Positions 9,373 through 18,412 of a DNA stretch of 64,000 nt are shown one piece after another. The position numbers were made by a program, and so were the translations under genes. The DNA lies in the NCBI RefSeq assembly GCF_003207955.1, contig NZ_NOXG01000008.1, positions 49,308 through 113,307 on the forward strand, given 5' to 3'. The notes beneath the pieces were generated by a model. The model was not told where the DNA came from and did not search any database. It saw only the letters and a program-made list of their open reading frames with translations. The stretch is from Novacetimonas pomaceti. Its GTDB lineage: Bacteria; Pseudomonadota; Alphaproteobacteria; Acetobacterales; Acetobacteraceae. Positions within the stretch are counted from its first letter, which is position 1. Each line of letters begins with the position of its first letter.

Positions 9373-11346
9373 TTGCGGTCTATTCTTTTGACAGGCCTGT
9401 CAGGACTGGCGGTTTTCGTGGCGATGAATGCCGCTGCTGCGGAGGTCCGCGCGGCCGCTCCGCAGCAGCTCGCCCTGCCCCCCGCGGTTCCCCCCGCCCG
9501 TGACGTGCATATGCCGGGCACCATCGCGCTGAAGGTGGACGGAACCGACCTTGCCCGCCACATCTATAATGTGCATGAAACGGTTCCGGTCCCGTCCGAA
9601 CTTTCCGCCCATGGCGGGGATCTGGTGGTCCGGTATCCGATGTGGCTGCCCGGCGACCATTCGCCTACCGGCCCGATCACGCAGCTTGGCGGCCTGTCCG
9701 TCCATGCGGGCAGCCAGAGTGTCGCATGGCTTCGCGATACGGTTGACATCAGCGCCTTTCATATTCCGGTGTCCGCCGGCACCAGCAGCGTGACGCTGGA
9801 TTTCCAGATCCTGACGCCCGTGTCGCCAGAGGTCGGACGCGTGGTGATGACGCCCGACATGCTCAATGTGCAGTGGAACGCGGTCGCCCTGTACCCGGCG
9901 GGATATTACACCCGCGACATAACGGTGTCCCCCACGCTGGTCCTGCCCCATGGGTGGCAGTACGGCACCGCGCTGCGTCCACGCGCGGGTGCCGCGCCCG
10001 GGGACAGCGTCACGTTCCAGGATACGTCGTTTGACCGCCTGGTTGATTCGCCCGTCTTTGCCGGTCATTACTTCCGTCGTTTCGACCTGACGCCCGCCCA
10101 TGGCGCGCCGGTGGCCCTGAACGTCATCGCCGACCGCCCCGAGGAGCTGGAGGCAACGCCGGACCAGATCCAGGCGCACCGCAACCTGGTCCAGCAGGCC
10201 AACGCGGTCTTTGGTTCCCACCATTACGAGCATTATGACTTCCTGCTCGCCCTGACGGAGGAGCTGGGCCGTATCGGGCTTGAGCACCATCAGTCCAGCG
10301 AAAACAGCGGTCCGCGCGGCTATTTCACGAAATGGGACAAGACCTTCCCCTTCCGCGATCTGCTCCCGCATGAGTTCACCCATTCGTGGAACGGCAAATT
10401 CCGTCGCCCCGAGGATCTGTGGGCGGCCGATTTCAATACCCCGCATCGCGGTTCCCTGCTGTGGATTTATGAAGGCCAGACCCAGTACTGGGGATATGTC
10501 CTTGCCGCGCGCAGTGGCCTGATGACCCAGCCGCAGGTCCTTGACGCGATTGCGCTGGTGGCGGCGACCTATGACGGGCGTGCCGGCCGCCTGTGGCGTC
10601 CGCTGGTCGATACGACCAATGATCCCGTGATCGCGCGGCGTACCTCCCTGTCATGGCGCAGCTGGCAGCGGAGCGAGGATTACTATTCCGAAGGCCAGCT
10701 GCTGTGGCTGGAGGCCGATACGCTCCTGCGCCAGCTTTCACACGGGCAGCATTCGCTGGATGACGTGGCGCGGCAGTTCTTCGGCGTCGATGACGGCAGC
10801 GTCGTGACGCATACCTATCGCCGCGAGGACATGATCGCGGCACTCAACGCGGTGCAGCCGTACGACTGGGCCAAGTTCCTGCATGACCGCGTGGATGTGG
10901 TGACCCAGCACGCACCGCTGGAGGGGCTGACGCGCGGTGGTTACAAGCTGGTTTACGCGAAGGAGCCCTCCGCCTACCAGTCGGCGCGTCAGGCGCTGCT
11001 GAAGATGAACGACTACACCTTCTCCCTCGGCTTCGCCGTCAACCAGAAGGGCAAGCTGCTGAACGTCGAATGGAACAGCCCCGCATGGCAGGCCGGCCTG
11101 ACGATGGACGAGGAAATCGTGGCTGTTAACGACCTGGCATACGACGGGGACACCCTGTCGGATGCGATCACCGCGGCGACCGCGGCAGGAAGCGCGCCGA
11201 TCCGCCTGCTGATCCGCGCGGGTGACCGTTACAAGACGGTTTCCATCGCCTATCACGGGGGCCTGCGCTATCCCCGGCTGGAACGTATCGCCAACACGCC
11301 CGACATGCTGGCCGATATCCTCAAGCCCCGGACGATTGCACAATGA
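9373..11346 (+). CDS. M61 family metallopeptidase with PDZ domain (glycyl aminopeptidase-like), exported
   Basis: Aminopeptidase of the M61 family (glycyl aminopeptidase type). The TTG start at 9373 is chosen because GGAG (9361-9364) lies 8 bases upstream and the signal peptide (MRSILLTGL... to about residue 22) needs it. An N-terminal beta domain is followed by the catalytic motif HEFTHSWNGKFRRP (H333, E334, H337) and IYEGQTQYWG, which carries the third zinc ligand. A C-terminal PDZ domain lies around residues 545-640 (SLGFAVN... PAWQAGL). The stop overlaps the next start by 4 bases (ATGA), so it is translationally coupled to the S9 peptidase. About 657 residues is typical of the family. Confidence 0.93.
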   Translation: MRSILLTGLSGLAVFVAMNAAAAEVRAAAPQQLALPPAVPPARDVHMPGTIALKVDGTDLARHIYNVHETVPVPSELSAHGGDLVVRYPMWLPGDHSPTGPITQLGGLSVHAGSQSVAWLRDTVDISAFHIPVSAGTSSVTLDFQILTPVSPEVGRVVMTPDMLNVQWNAVALYPAGYYTRDITVSPTLVLPHGWQYGTALRPRAGAAPGDSVTFQDTSFDRLVDSPVFAGHYFRRFDLTPAHGAPVALNVIADRPEELEATPDQIQAHRNLVQQANAVFGSHHYEHYDFLLALTEELGRIGLEHHQSSENSGPRGYFTKWDKTFPFRDLLPHEFTHSWNGKFRRPEDLWAADFNTPHRGSLLWIYEGQTQYWGYVLAARSGLMTQPQVLDAIALVAATYDGRAGRLWRPLVDTTNDPVIARRTSLSWRSWQRSEDYYSEGQLLWLEADTLLRQLSHGQHSLDDVARQFFGVDDGSVVTHTYRREDMIAALNAVQPYDWAKFLHDRVDVVTQHAPLEGLTRGGYKLVYAKEPSAYQSARQALLKMNDYTFSLGFAVNQKGKLLNVEWNSPAWQAGLTMDEEIVAVNDLAYDGDTLSDAITAATAAGSAPIRLLIRAGDRYKTVSIAYHGGLRYPRLERIANTPDMLADILKPRTIAQ

Positions 11347-13562
11347 GGCAGTCGGCACGCAACCTGCTGATGGGAAGCCTGCTGCTGGCGGCATGGCATG
11401 GCGGGGCGCGGGCGGCCGATACCTCGCTTGACTGCTTTGCGCAGAGTGCCGCCACCCAGGGGTATTCGCTGGGTCTTCCACGTAACGCGACGCTCACGCC
11501 CGATGGGCGTGGCGCGCTGTTCCTGCGTAGTGGACCGCGCGATACTGCGCTGCAGCTGTGGCTTTATGACATCGCGAGCGGTCAGGAAACGGCCCTGACG
11601 CATGTGGCGTCAAAGGACGAGCACCTGTCGGTTGAGGAAAAGGCCCGGCGCGAACGCGCGCGCCTGACGATGACAGGCGTGACCGCGTTCGAGGTGGCGG
11701 ACAACGGCAGGTCCGCCATCGCCAGCCAGGCGGGACGGCTGCTGAAGGTGAACCTGACCGATCACGGCGTTTCGGCGCTGCCGGGCGATCAGTGGGGCGC
11801 GCCGCGCCTGTCGCCGGATGGACGCTATATCGCCGCGGTCAAGGATAATGATGTCCATGTCATAGCACTTGACAGTGGCAGGTCGCATCGCGTCACGCGT
11901 GGCGGCAAGGCGGACCTGACCCATGGCGTGGCGGAATTCGCGGCGGCCGAGGAACTGGACCGTCATGACGGCATGTGGTGGTCGCCCGACAGCCGCTCCC
12001 TCGTTTATGAGGAAGCGGATCTTTCGGGGGTGGAGGAGCATTACATCGCGGACCCTGAAAATCCCGCGACGCCGCCGGTTGCCTTTCGCTATCCCAAGGC
12101 TGGCACGCCCAACGCCAAGGTGCGTCTGGGCATCATAAAACGCCACGGTGGCCATACCCGCTGGATACGCTGGGACAACAATGCCTACCCCTATGTCGTG
12201 CGCGTGGTCTGGTCGAAGGAGACCGGGCGGCTGTCACTGGTGGTGATGAACCGTGCGCAGAGCGAGGAACGGGTGCTGGATGTCAATCCGCGCACGGGCC
12301 GGACGACCGAACTGCTGGCGGAACATGACCCGGCATGGGTGAATATCGCGCCCACCGCGCGGACCACGGGCCTGTCCCTGCCCCACTGGCTGAAGGACGG
12401 GCAGCATTTTCTGTGGGCATCGGAACGCAGCGGGAAGTGGCAGCTGGAGATGCGGCATGCGAACGGCACGCTCGACCACGTGCTGACTCCCGCGGACCTG
12501 CCTTTTGCCTCGCTTGACGATGTTGACGAGGCGCATCATGCGATCACCTTCACGGCGACGCCGGACCGCATGGGAACGGCCGTCTATCGGCAGGATCTGG
12601 ATACCGGGGCGATAACGCCGCTGGCGACGGATGCCGGGCTGCATCAGGTGCATTTCACGTCGGACCAGCATGACGCGTTTATCGACCGCTTCAACGCCGC
12701 CGATGGAAGCGTGCATGTCACGCTGCGGGACCATGACGGCCGGGTAACGGCGACATTGCCCGACGTGGCGCAGGCCCTTCCGGCATTCAACATGCAGTTC
12801 CTGACGGTGGGGGCGCAGGGATATGACGCGATGGTCGTCAGGCCCGTCAATTTCCGTCGCGGGCAGCGCCTGCCGGTCATCCTGTCGGTCTATGCCGGGC
12901 CGGGATACAAGGAAGTCCTGCGCGCGCCGCGCATGCATGCGGAAAAACAGTGTCTGGCCAATCAGGGTTTCATTGTCGTCAGCCTTGATGGCCGTGGCAC
13001 GCCGGGCCGTGATCGGGACTGGGAGCGCGCGATCAGGAATGACCTGATCGATGCACCGCTGGAGGATCAGGTCGCCGGGGTGAAGGCCCTGGGGCAGAAG
13101 TTCCCCGAAATGGACATGAACCGTGTCGGTGTCTATGGCTGGTCATTCGGTGGGTACTTCACCGCCATGGCGGTCATGCGGCATCCCGAACTGTTCCGCG
13201 CAGGCGTGGCTGGCGCGCCGCCGGTCGATTTTTCCGATTATGACACCGCCTATACCGAACGCTATCTCGGACTGCCGGATCAGGATGTCGCTGGCTATCG
13301 CACCAGTAATGTCCTGACATACGCAAAGAACCTGTCCCGTCCCCTGATGCTGATCCATGGGGTGACGGATGATAACGTCTATTTCATCAATACCCTGAAG
13401 CTGACGCGTGCCCTGATTACGGCGGGACGTCCGTATGATCTGATGCTGCTGCCGGGGACGCACATGCTGTCCGATCCGACATTGCGCGCCAATGTCTCGA
13501 TTGCCCGCATGCGTTATCTGAAAGACCATCTGCCGCCGGTACGTTCCGGCAAGTCCGGATAA
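11343..13562 (+). CDS. S9B dipeptidyl-peptidase IV family serine peptidase, exported
   Basis: Releases dipeptides (classically X-Pro) from peptide N-termini, probably in the periplasm. A signal peptide occupies about residues 1-25. The DPPIV N-terminal beta-propeller includes AEELDRHDGMWWSPDS, the Glu-pair motif that anchors the substrate amino terminus. The C-terminal alpha/beta-hydrolase has GWSFGGY (S601 nucleophile), HGVTDDNVYF (D676) and LPGTHML (H707). All three catalytic residues are present and 739 residues is normal. It starts inside the M61 stop codon. A strong hairpin terminator lies about 45 bases downstream. With M13 and M61 it forms an exported peptide-degrading set. Confidence 0.94.
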   Translation: MRQSARNLLMGSLLLAAWHGGARAADTSLDCFAQSAATQGYSLGLPRNATLTPDGRGALFLRSGPRDTALQLWLYDIASGQETALTHVASKDEHLSVEEKARRERARLTMTGVTAFEVADNGRSAIASQAGRLLKVNLTDHGVSALPGDQWGAPRLSPDGRYIAAVKDNDVHVIALDSGRSHRVTRGGKADLTHGVAEFAAAEELDRHDGMWWSPDSRSLVYEEADLSGVEEHYIADPENPATPPVAFRYPKAGTPNAKVRLGIIKRHGGHTRWIRWDNNAYPYVVRVVWSKETGRLSLVVMNRAQSEERVLDVNPRTGRTTELLAEHDPAWVNIAPTARTTGLSLPHWLKDGQHFLWASERSGKWQLEMRHANGTLDHVLTPADLPFASLDDVDEAHHAITFTATPDRMGTAVYRQDLDTGAITPLATDAGLHQVHFTSDQHDAFIDRFNAADGSVHVTLRDHDGRVTATLPDVAQALPAFNMQFLTVGAQGYDAMVVRPVNFRRGQRLPVILSVYAGPGYKEVLRAPRMHAEKQCLANQGFIVVSLDGRGTPGRDRDWERAIRNDLIDAPLEDQVAGVKALGQKFPEMDMNRVGVYGWSFGGYFTAMAVMRHPELFRAGVAGAPPVDFSDYDTAYTERYLGLPDQDVAGYRTSNVLTYAKNLSRPLMLIHGVTDDNVYFINTLKLTRALITAGRPYDLMLLPGTHMLSDPTLRANVSIARMRYLKDHLPPVRSGKSG

Positions 13563-13608
13563 GGGGCTGTCTGGAAACAACCTTCTGAAAAATAACAGAA
13601 GTTTTTTG

Positions 13609-13645
13609 GATGCCGCCTTTTTTTAAAAAGGCGGCATCTTTGTAT
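13609..13645. terminator. Perfect hairpin terminator (copy A of a repeat family)
   Basis: GATGCCGCCTTTTT (13609-13622), a TT loop and AAAAAGGCGGCATC (13625-13638) form a perfect 14-bp stem preceded by AAGTTTTTTGG. It lies between convergent genes (S9 peptidase and efflux operon) and can act on both strands. Its core, arm-TTTTT-nn-AAAAA-arm, recurs at 43826 and 51309 with different arms. Confidence 0.85.
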
Positions 13646-13673
13646 TTTCCCTGCAAGGGCACTCGGGCCGATC

Positions 13674-13709
13674 CCGCCGACGATCATAAAAGGTCGTTGG
13701 CGGTTTTTT
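13674..13709 (+). terminator. Second intrinsic terminator before the efflux operon end
   Basis: CCGCCGACGATC (13674-13685) pairs with GGTCGTTGGCGG (13692-13703) with two mismatched or wobble positions, followed by TTTTTTAT. It is oriented to stop plus-strand transcription and backs up the hairpin at 13609. Confidence 0.75.
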
Positions 13710-13751
13710 ATCCGCCGCATCCATGAAGCAGGATGACGGACGCCCCTTTCC

Positions 13752-15251
13752 CTATCCTTTCTTCCTGTCAGAAGATCCGGAGGATGCCGTAGCGGTCTGC
13801 TGCACCGTCTTTTCGGTCCATCCGCCCCCCAGCGCACGATAAAGCGTGACCAGGTTCTGGTATTTCGAAACCAGCACGAAGATCTGCCACTGCTGGGCCT
13901 GATACAGGGAGCGCTGTGATTCAAGGGTGGTCAGGTAGGAATCCGTCCCGGCTTCGTAGCGCATCTTCGCCAGCCGGTAGGCATCGGCCGAGGACGTGAC
14001 AAGCTGGTCAACCTGCTCGCCTTCATAATGGTAGGCCGAACGTCCCGCCAGCGCGTCGGCTACTTCACGGAACGCTGACTGGACCGTCTTTTCATAGGCC
14101 GCGACCTTGACGTTACGTTCCGCACGCGACGCCTTGAGGTTGCCGCTGTTTTGTCCCCAGCTCAGCAGGGGGACCTGCAGCTGCGGGGAAACCCCCCATG
14201 TGGTGCCGGCCGCCGTGAACAGGCGATGCGGCTGCAGGCTGCTGATGCCGTCCGATGCCGTCAGGGTGATGCGTGGATAAAACGCTGCCTTTGCCGCGCC
14301 GATATCGGCATTGGCCGCCTTCAGGTCATGTTCCGCCGCGATAACGTCCGGGCGGTGTTCCAGTACGTCGGATGGCAGGCCGGGCGGCAGGTCCTGCATC
14401 AGGGTCTGCTGACCGAACGGACGCGGCGGCGGCAGGTTGTCCGGGATTGGCGCACCGATCAGAAGCGTGAGGAGGTTCGTATCCTGCTCCACCCGGCGCT
14501 GTGAATCCGCCATGAAGGCGGCACTCTGTTCCACCTGCGTTTCGGTCTGCCGCAGGGTGAGCTGGTCCGCCTCCCCATGTTCGAATCTGGCCCGGACCAT
14601 GTCCAGGGTGGCCTTTTGCGAATTCATGGTTTCTTCAGACAGCTTGAGGGCTTCCTGATCCCCCAGCCACGAGATGTAGGCGTTCGCAACCTGGGCAATG
14701 ATGCTGATGAGCATGGCGCGCGCATTATCGCGCTGCATCAGCGCATGTTCGGCCGCCTCCCGGGAGAGACTGCGGATACGGCCGAACAGGTCGATTTCAT
14801 AGGATGAAAAGCCGATGCCCATGTTGAAGTATTTGAACATGGGCGGGTTGGATCCGGCGTCCAGACCTGGCGCGAAGCTCAGACCCGCGGCGCGGGACGG
14901 TCCCTGGAACATCGCGCCCCCATTGCCGCCGATCTGGGGAAACAGCCCGGCATGCTGGATGTCGAACTGTCCCTGTGCCCGGCGGACGTTGGCCGCGGCC
15001 TGCCGCAGGTCACGATTGTCACGTATGGCAATGGCAATCAGCGCCTTCAGTCGCGGATCGGTAAAGAATTCCGACCAGCCGAGATCGGCGGCCAGCGTAT
15101 TTTCCATGACCGGCTGGCCTGTGGTCGCATAGGACGGCCAGCTTTTGGAAACCGGGGCCACGGGCCGCTTGTAATGCGGGATCATGGTGCATCCCGTCAC
15201 AAGCGCGGTTACGGCGCACAGCGCCACACCACGAAGTGAAACCTTGTTCAT
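13752..15251 (-). CDS. RND efflux outer-membrane factor lipoprotein (NodT/OprM family)
   Basis: TolC-like exit duct of a tripartite efflux pump. A lipoprotein signal ends at TALVTGC (lipobox Cys near residue 21). The mature part shows the two repeated outer-membrane efflux protein halves with long helical, Ala/Gln-rich segments (for example ANADIGAAKAAFYPRITLTA) typical of NodT-family factors. Length is 499 residues. The ATG overlaps the stop of the upstream pump gene by one base (TGATG), so it is the last gene of the adaptor-pump-duct operon. Substrates are unknown. Confidence 0.94.
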   Translation of the reverse strand: MNKVSLRGVALCAVTALVTGCTMIPHYKRPVAPVSKSWPSYATTGQPVMENTLAADLGWSEFFTDPRLKALIAIAIRDNRDLRQAAANVRRAQGQFDIQHAGLFPQIGGNGGAMFQGPSRAAGLSFAPGLDAGSNPPMFKYFNMGIGFSSYEIDLFGRIRSLSREAAEHALMQRDNARAMLISIIAQVANAYISWLGDQEALKLSEETMNSQKATLDMVRARFEHGEADQLTLRQTETQVEQSAAFMADSQRRVEQDTNLLTLLIGAPIPDNLPPPRPFGQQTLMQDLPPGLPSDVLEHRPDVIAAEHDLKAANADIGAAKAAFYPRITLTASDGISSLQPHRLFTAAGTTWGVSPQLQVPLLSWGQNSGNLKASRAERNVKVAAYEKTVQSAFREVADALAGRSAYHYEGEQVDQLVTSSADAYRLAKMRYEAGTDSYLTTLESQRSLYQAQQWQIFVLVSKYQNLVTLYRALGGGWTEKTVQQTATASSGSSDRKKG

Positions 15252-18200
15252 CAGTGCTCTCCCCCCGGGAGTTCAGGGGCTGTGGTGGGTTGCGCGCGTT
15301 CGCTCATGCGGCGCACCTTGAACAGGCGCAGGACCACGACAAAGAACAGCGGCACGAAATAGACAGCCAGCAGTGTCGCCGTCAGCATGCCCCCCACCAC
15401 GGCGGTGCCGATGGCCACGCGCGCGGCCGAACCTGCGCCCGTTGCGATCGCCAGCGGGAACACGCCGACCACGAACGCGATGGAGGTCATGAGGATGGGA
15501 CGCAGGCGTTCGCGCCCGGCTTCGAGCACGGATTCTTCCAGCGTGGCGCCATTTTCGAAAAACGCCTTGGCGAATTCCACGATAAGGATGGCGTTCTTCA
15601 CCGCCAGTCCCACCGTGGTCAGCAGTCCGACCTGGAAATAGACGTCATTGGCCATGCCACGCAGCAGGGTCGCGACAATCGCCCCCAGCACGCCCAGCGG
15701 GATGACCAGCAGCACGGCGAATGGGATGGCCCAGCTTTCATACAGGGCGGCAAGGCAGAGCAGGATGACGGCCAGCGCCAGCGCATAGAGCGGCCCGGTG
15801 GAGGAACCCGATGCCATCTGTTCGAACGACAGGCCGGTCCATTCGTAACCGATGCCGGGGGGCAGCTTGGCAAGGATTTCCTTCATGGCCGCGATCGAAT
15901 CACCCGAACTGTAGCCGTAAGCGGGCTGGCCAAGGATTTCGAAGGCGTTAAGGCCGTTATAGTCCTCGACCTTCTGCGGCCCCACGATCCACTGCCCCGA
16001 AACGAAGGCATTGAACGGCACCATGCCACCCGTGGCGTTGCGGATATACCATTTGTTCAGGTCGTCGGGGATCATGCGGGAATCCGCTTCGCCCTGGATA
16101 TAGACCTGCTTCACACGGTCATCTCGCATGAACTGGTTGACATAGATCGAGCCCAGCGCGCCCTCGATGGTGGTATTGATGTCGGCGATGCTGATGCCCA
16201 GCGCATTCGCCTTTTCGCGGTCGATGTCCAGATGGAACTGTGGCGCGTCCTCCATGCCATTGGGCCGCACTGCCGCCAGACGGCGGTCTTTTGACGCAAG
16301 GCCCAGCACCATGTTGCGCGCCGCCAGCAGCTGGGCATGGCTGACGTGGCCGCGATCCTCCAGCTCCAGGTCAAAGCCGGTGGCATTGCCCAGTTCCAGG
16401 ACCGCGGGCGGGTTGATGGCAAAGATCTGCGCCACCGGGTCGCCCCAGAAATGCTGCATGATCCGACCGGCAATCGCCGTGGATGTCTGCGACGCCGCCG
16501 GGCGTTCGTCCCAGTCCTTGAGCCGGATGAAGAAGGCGCCGGCGCTCTGGCCCTGTCCGGCGAAGTTGAAGCCGTTCATGGCATAGACGGATTCGACGTT
16601 CCGGCCCTCGGTCCTGAGGATATAATCGCTGACCTTGCTGTTGACGGCGGCCGTCTGTTCCAGCGTGGAGCCGGGCGGCATGGTGATCTGGCCAAAGATC
16701 AGGCCCTGATCCTCATCCGGCAGGAAGCCGCCCGGCAGTTTCATGAACAGCCAGCCAACACCCGCCGTGATCAGCACGAACGCCAGTATGGAAAGACCTG
16801 CATGTCCCAGCACGCGGCGCACGCCGTTCTGGTATCCATTGGTCAGGCGCGTGAAATGCCGGTTGAACCAGCCCGCGGCTCCCGTCGTCTTTTCATGCGT
16901 GCCGGGCTTGAGCATGGTGGCGCACAGGGCGGGCGTCATGATCATCGCCACCACGACCGACAGCCACATGGCCGCGACAATGGTGATGGAGAACTGCCGG
17001 TAAATCACGCCGGTCGAGCCACCAAAGGCGGCCATGGGCAGGAACACCGCCGTCAGCACCAGCACGATGCCGACCAGCGCCCCCGAGATTTCATCCATCG
17101 ACTGGCGCGCCGCTTCGGCGGGGGAGAGCTTCTTCTCCGTCATCACGCGCTCGACATTCTCGACCACGACAATGGCGTCATCCACCAGCAGGCCCACCGC
17201 CAGCACCATCGCCAGCATGGTCAGGGTATTGATGGAAAAGCCCAGCGCGGCAAGGATGCCAAACGTCCCCAGCAGGACCACCGGCACCGCGATCGTGGGG
17301 ATCAGGGTCGCGCGGAAGTTCTGCAGGAACACCAGCATCACCAGGAACACCAGGGCGATCGATTCGGCCAGGGTGATGACCACTTCCTGGATCGACAGGA
17401 CGATGAACGGCTTCGTATCCAGCGGATAGACGGTCTTGAGCCCCGGCGGAAAGAACTGCTCCAGCTCATGGATCTGCGCGCGCACCGCCGTTTCGGTCTG
17501 GAGCTGGTTCGCGCCGGGGGCAAGCTTCAGCGCCATGCCGGATGCCGGCATGTTGTTGTAGGCGGAATAGGTGTTGTAGGTCTGCGGTCCCAGTTCCACA
17601 TGGGCCACGTCACGGATGCGCACCTGTGATCCGTCCTGCTGCACCCGCAGCAGGATCCTGCCGAATTCCTCGGGCGAGCTCAGGCGCGTCGGGCCGATGA
17701 TGGTCGCGTCCAGCCGCGCGCCCCTGACTGCGGGCACCCCGCCGAGTTCACCCGACGAAACCTGGATGTTCTGGGTCTGGATCGCGGTCTGCACGTCGCC
17801 GACCGTCAGGCCGTATTTGTACAGCTTGTTCGGGTCCAGCCAGATGCGCATGGCATATTCGGAGCCGAACTGCGTATGGTCGCCCACGCCCGTGACGCGG
17901 CTGAGCGGGTCGGAGATATTGGACGATACATAATCGGCAATATCCGCGCCGCTCATGCTGTTGTCGGTCGAAATGAAGGCGATCACCATCATGAAGTTCT
18001 TGACGGCCTTCGTAATGCTCAGCCCCTGTGCGGTGACCTCCTGCGGCAGGCGTGGCTGGGCCAGCTGCAGCTTGTTCTGCACCTGCACCTGCGCGATGTC
18101 GGGGTTGGTGCCCTGCGCGAAGGTCAGGTCGATTTCCATCTGCCCCGATGCGTAGGACTGCGCGGAGATGTATTCCAGATGGTCCAGCCCGAACATCTGC

Positions 18201-18406
18201 TGCAGGATCGGGCGCACCACCGTATCGTTCACCGTGTTGGCGGACGCGCCGGGATAGGTCACCGATATGGCGATCTGTGGCGGGGCGATGCTGGGATACT
18301 GCGCGATGGGCAGCCGGAAGATCGAGACCCCGCCGACAAGCATGATGATCAGGCCGATCACCCATGCGAAGACGGGCCGGTCGATGAAAAAGCGCGACAG
18401 CGACAT
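15251..18406 (-). CDS. RND multidrug efflux transporter, HAE1 (AcrB/MexB) family
   Basis: Proton-driven inner-membrane pump of 1051 residues, the full HAE1 length. It starts with the conserved SRFFIDRPVFAWVI, where FF-IDRP is a family hallmark. The proton-relay pair D409/D410 lies in GLLVDDAIVVVEN (TM4) and the relay Lys K937 in GLAVKNAILIVEF (TM10). Porter-domain motifs are intact. It starts 6 bases after the adaptor stop and overlaps the duct gene by one base. A divergent TetR gene is the likely repressor. The drug or solvent range cannot be read from sequence. Confidence 0.96.
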   Translation of the reverse strand: MSLSRFFIDRPVFAWVIGLIIMLVGGVSIFRLPIAQYPSIAPPQIAISVTYPGASANTVNDTVVRPILQQMFGLDHLEYISAQSYASGQMEIDLTFAQGTNPDIAQVQVQNKLQLAQPRLPQEVTAQGLSITKAVKNFMMVIAFISTDNSMSGADIADYVSSNISDPLSRVTGVGDHTQFGSEYAMRIWLDPNKLYKYGLTVGDVQTAIQTQNIQVSSGELGGVPAVRGARLDATIIGPTRLSSPEEFGRILLRVQQDGSQVRIRDVAHVELGPQTYNTYSAYNNMPASGMALKLAPGANQLQTETAVRAQIHELEQFFPPGLKTVYPLDTKPFIVLSIQEVVITLAESIALVFLVMLVFLQNFRATLIPTIAVPVVLLGTFGILAALGFSINTLTMLAMVLAVGLLVDDAIVVVENVERVMTEKKLSPAEAARQSMDEISGALVGIVLVLTAVFLPMAAFGGSTGVIYRQFSITIVAAMWLSVVVAMIMTPALCATMLKPGTHEKTTGAAGWFNRHFTRLTNGYQNGVRRVLGHAGLSILAFVLITAGVGWLFMKLPGGFLPDEDQGLIFGQITMPPGSTLEQTAAVNSKVSDYILRTEGRNVESVYAMNGFNFAGQGQSAGAFFIRLKDWDERPAASQTSTAIAGRIMQHFWGDPVAQIFAINPPAVLELGNATGFDLELEDRGHVSHAQLLAARNMVLGLASKDRRLAAVRPNGMEDAPQFHLDIDREKANALGISIADINTTIEGALGSIYVNQFMRDDRVKQVYIQGEADSRMIPDDLNKWYIRNATGGMVPFNAFVSGQWIVGPQKVEDYNGLNAFEILGQPAYGYSSGDSIAAMKEILAKLPPGIGYEWTGLSFEQMASGSSTGPLYALALAVILLCLAALYESWAIPFAVLLVIPLGVLGAIVATLLRGMANDVYFQVGLLTTVGLAVKNAILIVEFAKAFFENGATLEESVLEAGRERLRPILMTSIAFVVGVFPLAIATGAGSAARVAIGTAVVGGMLTATLLAVYFVPLFFVVVLRLFKVRRMSERAQPTTAPELPGGEH

Positions 18407-18412
18407 GGGGTG

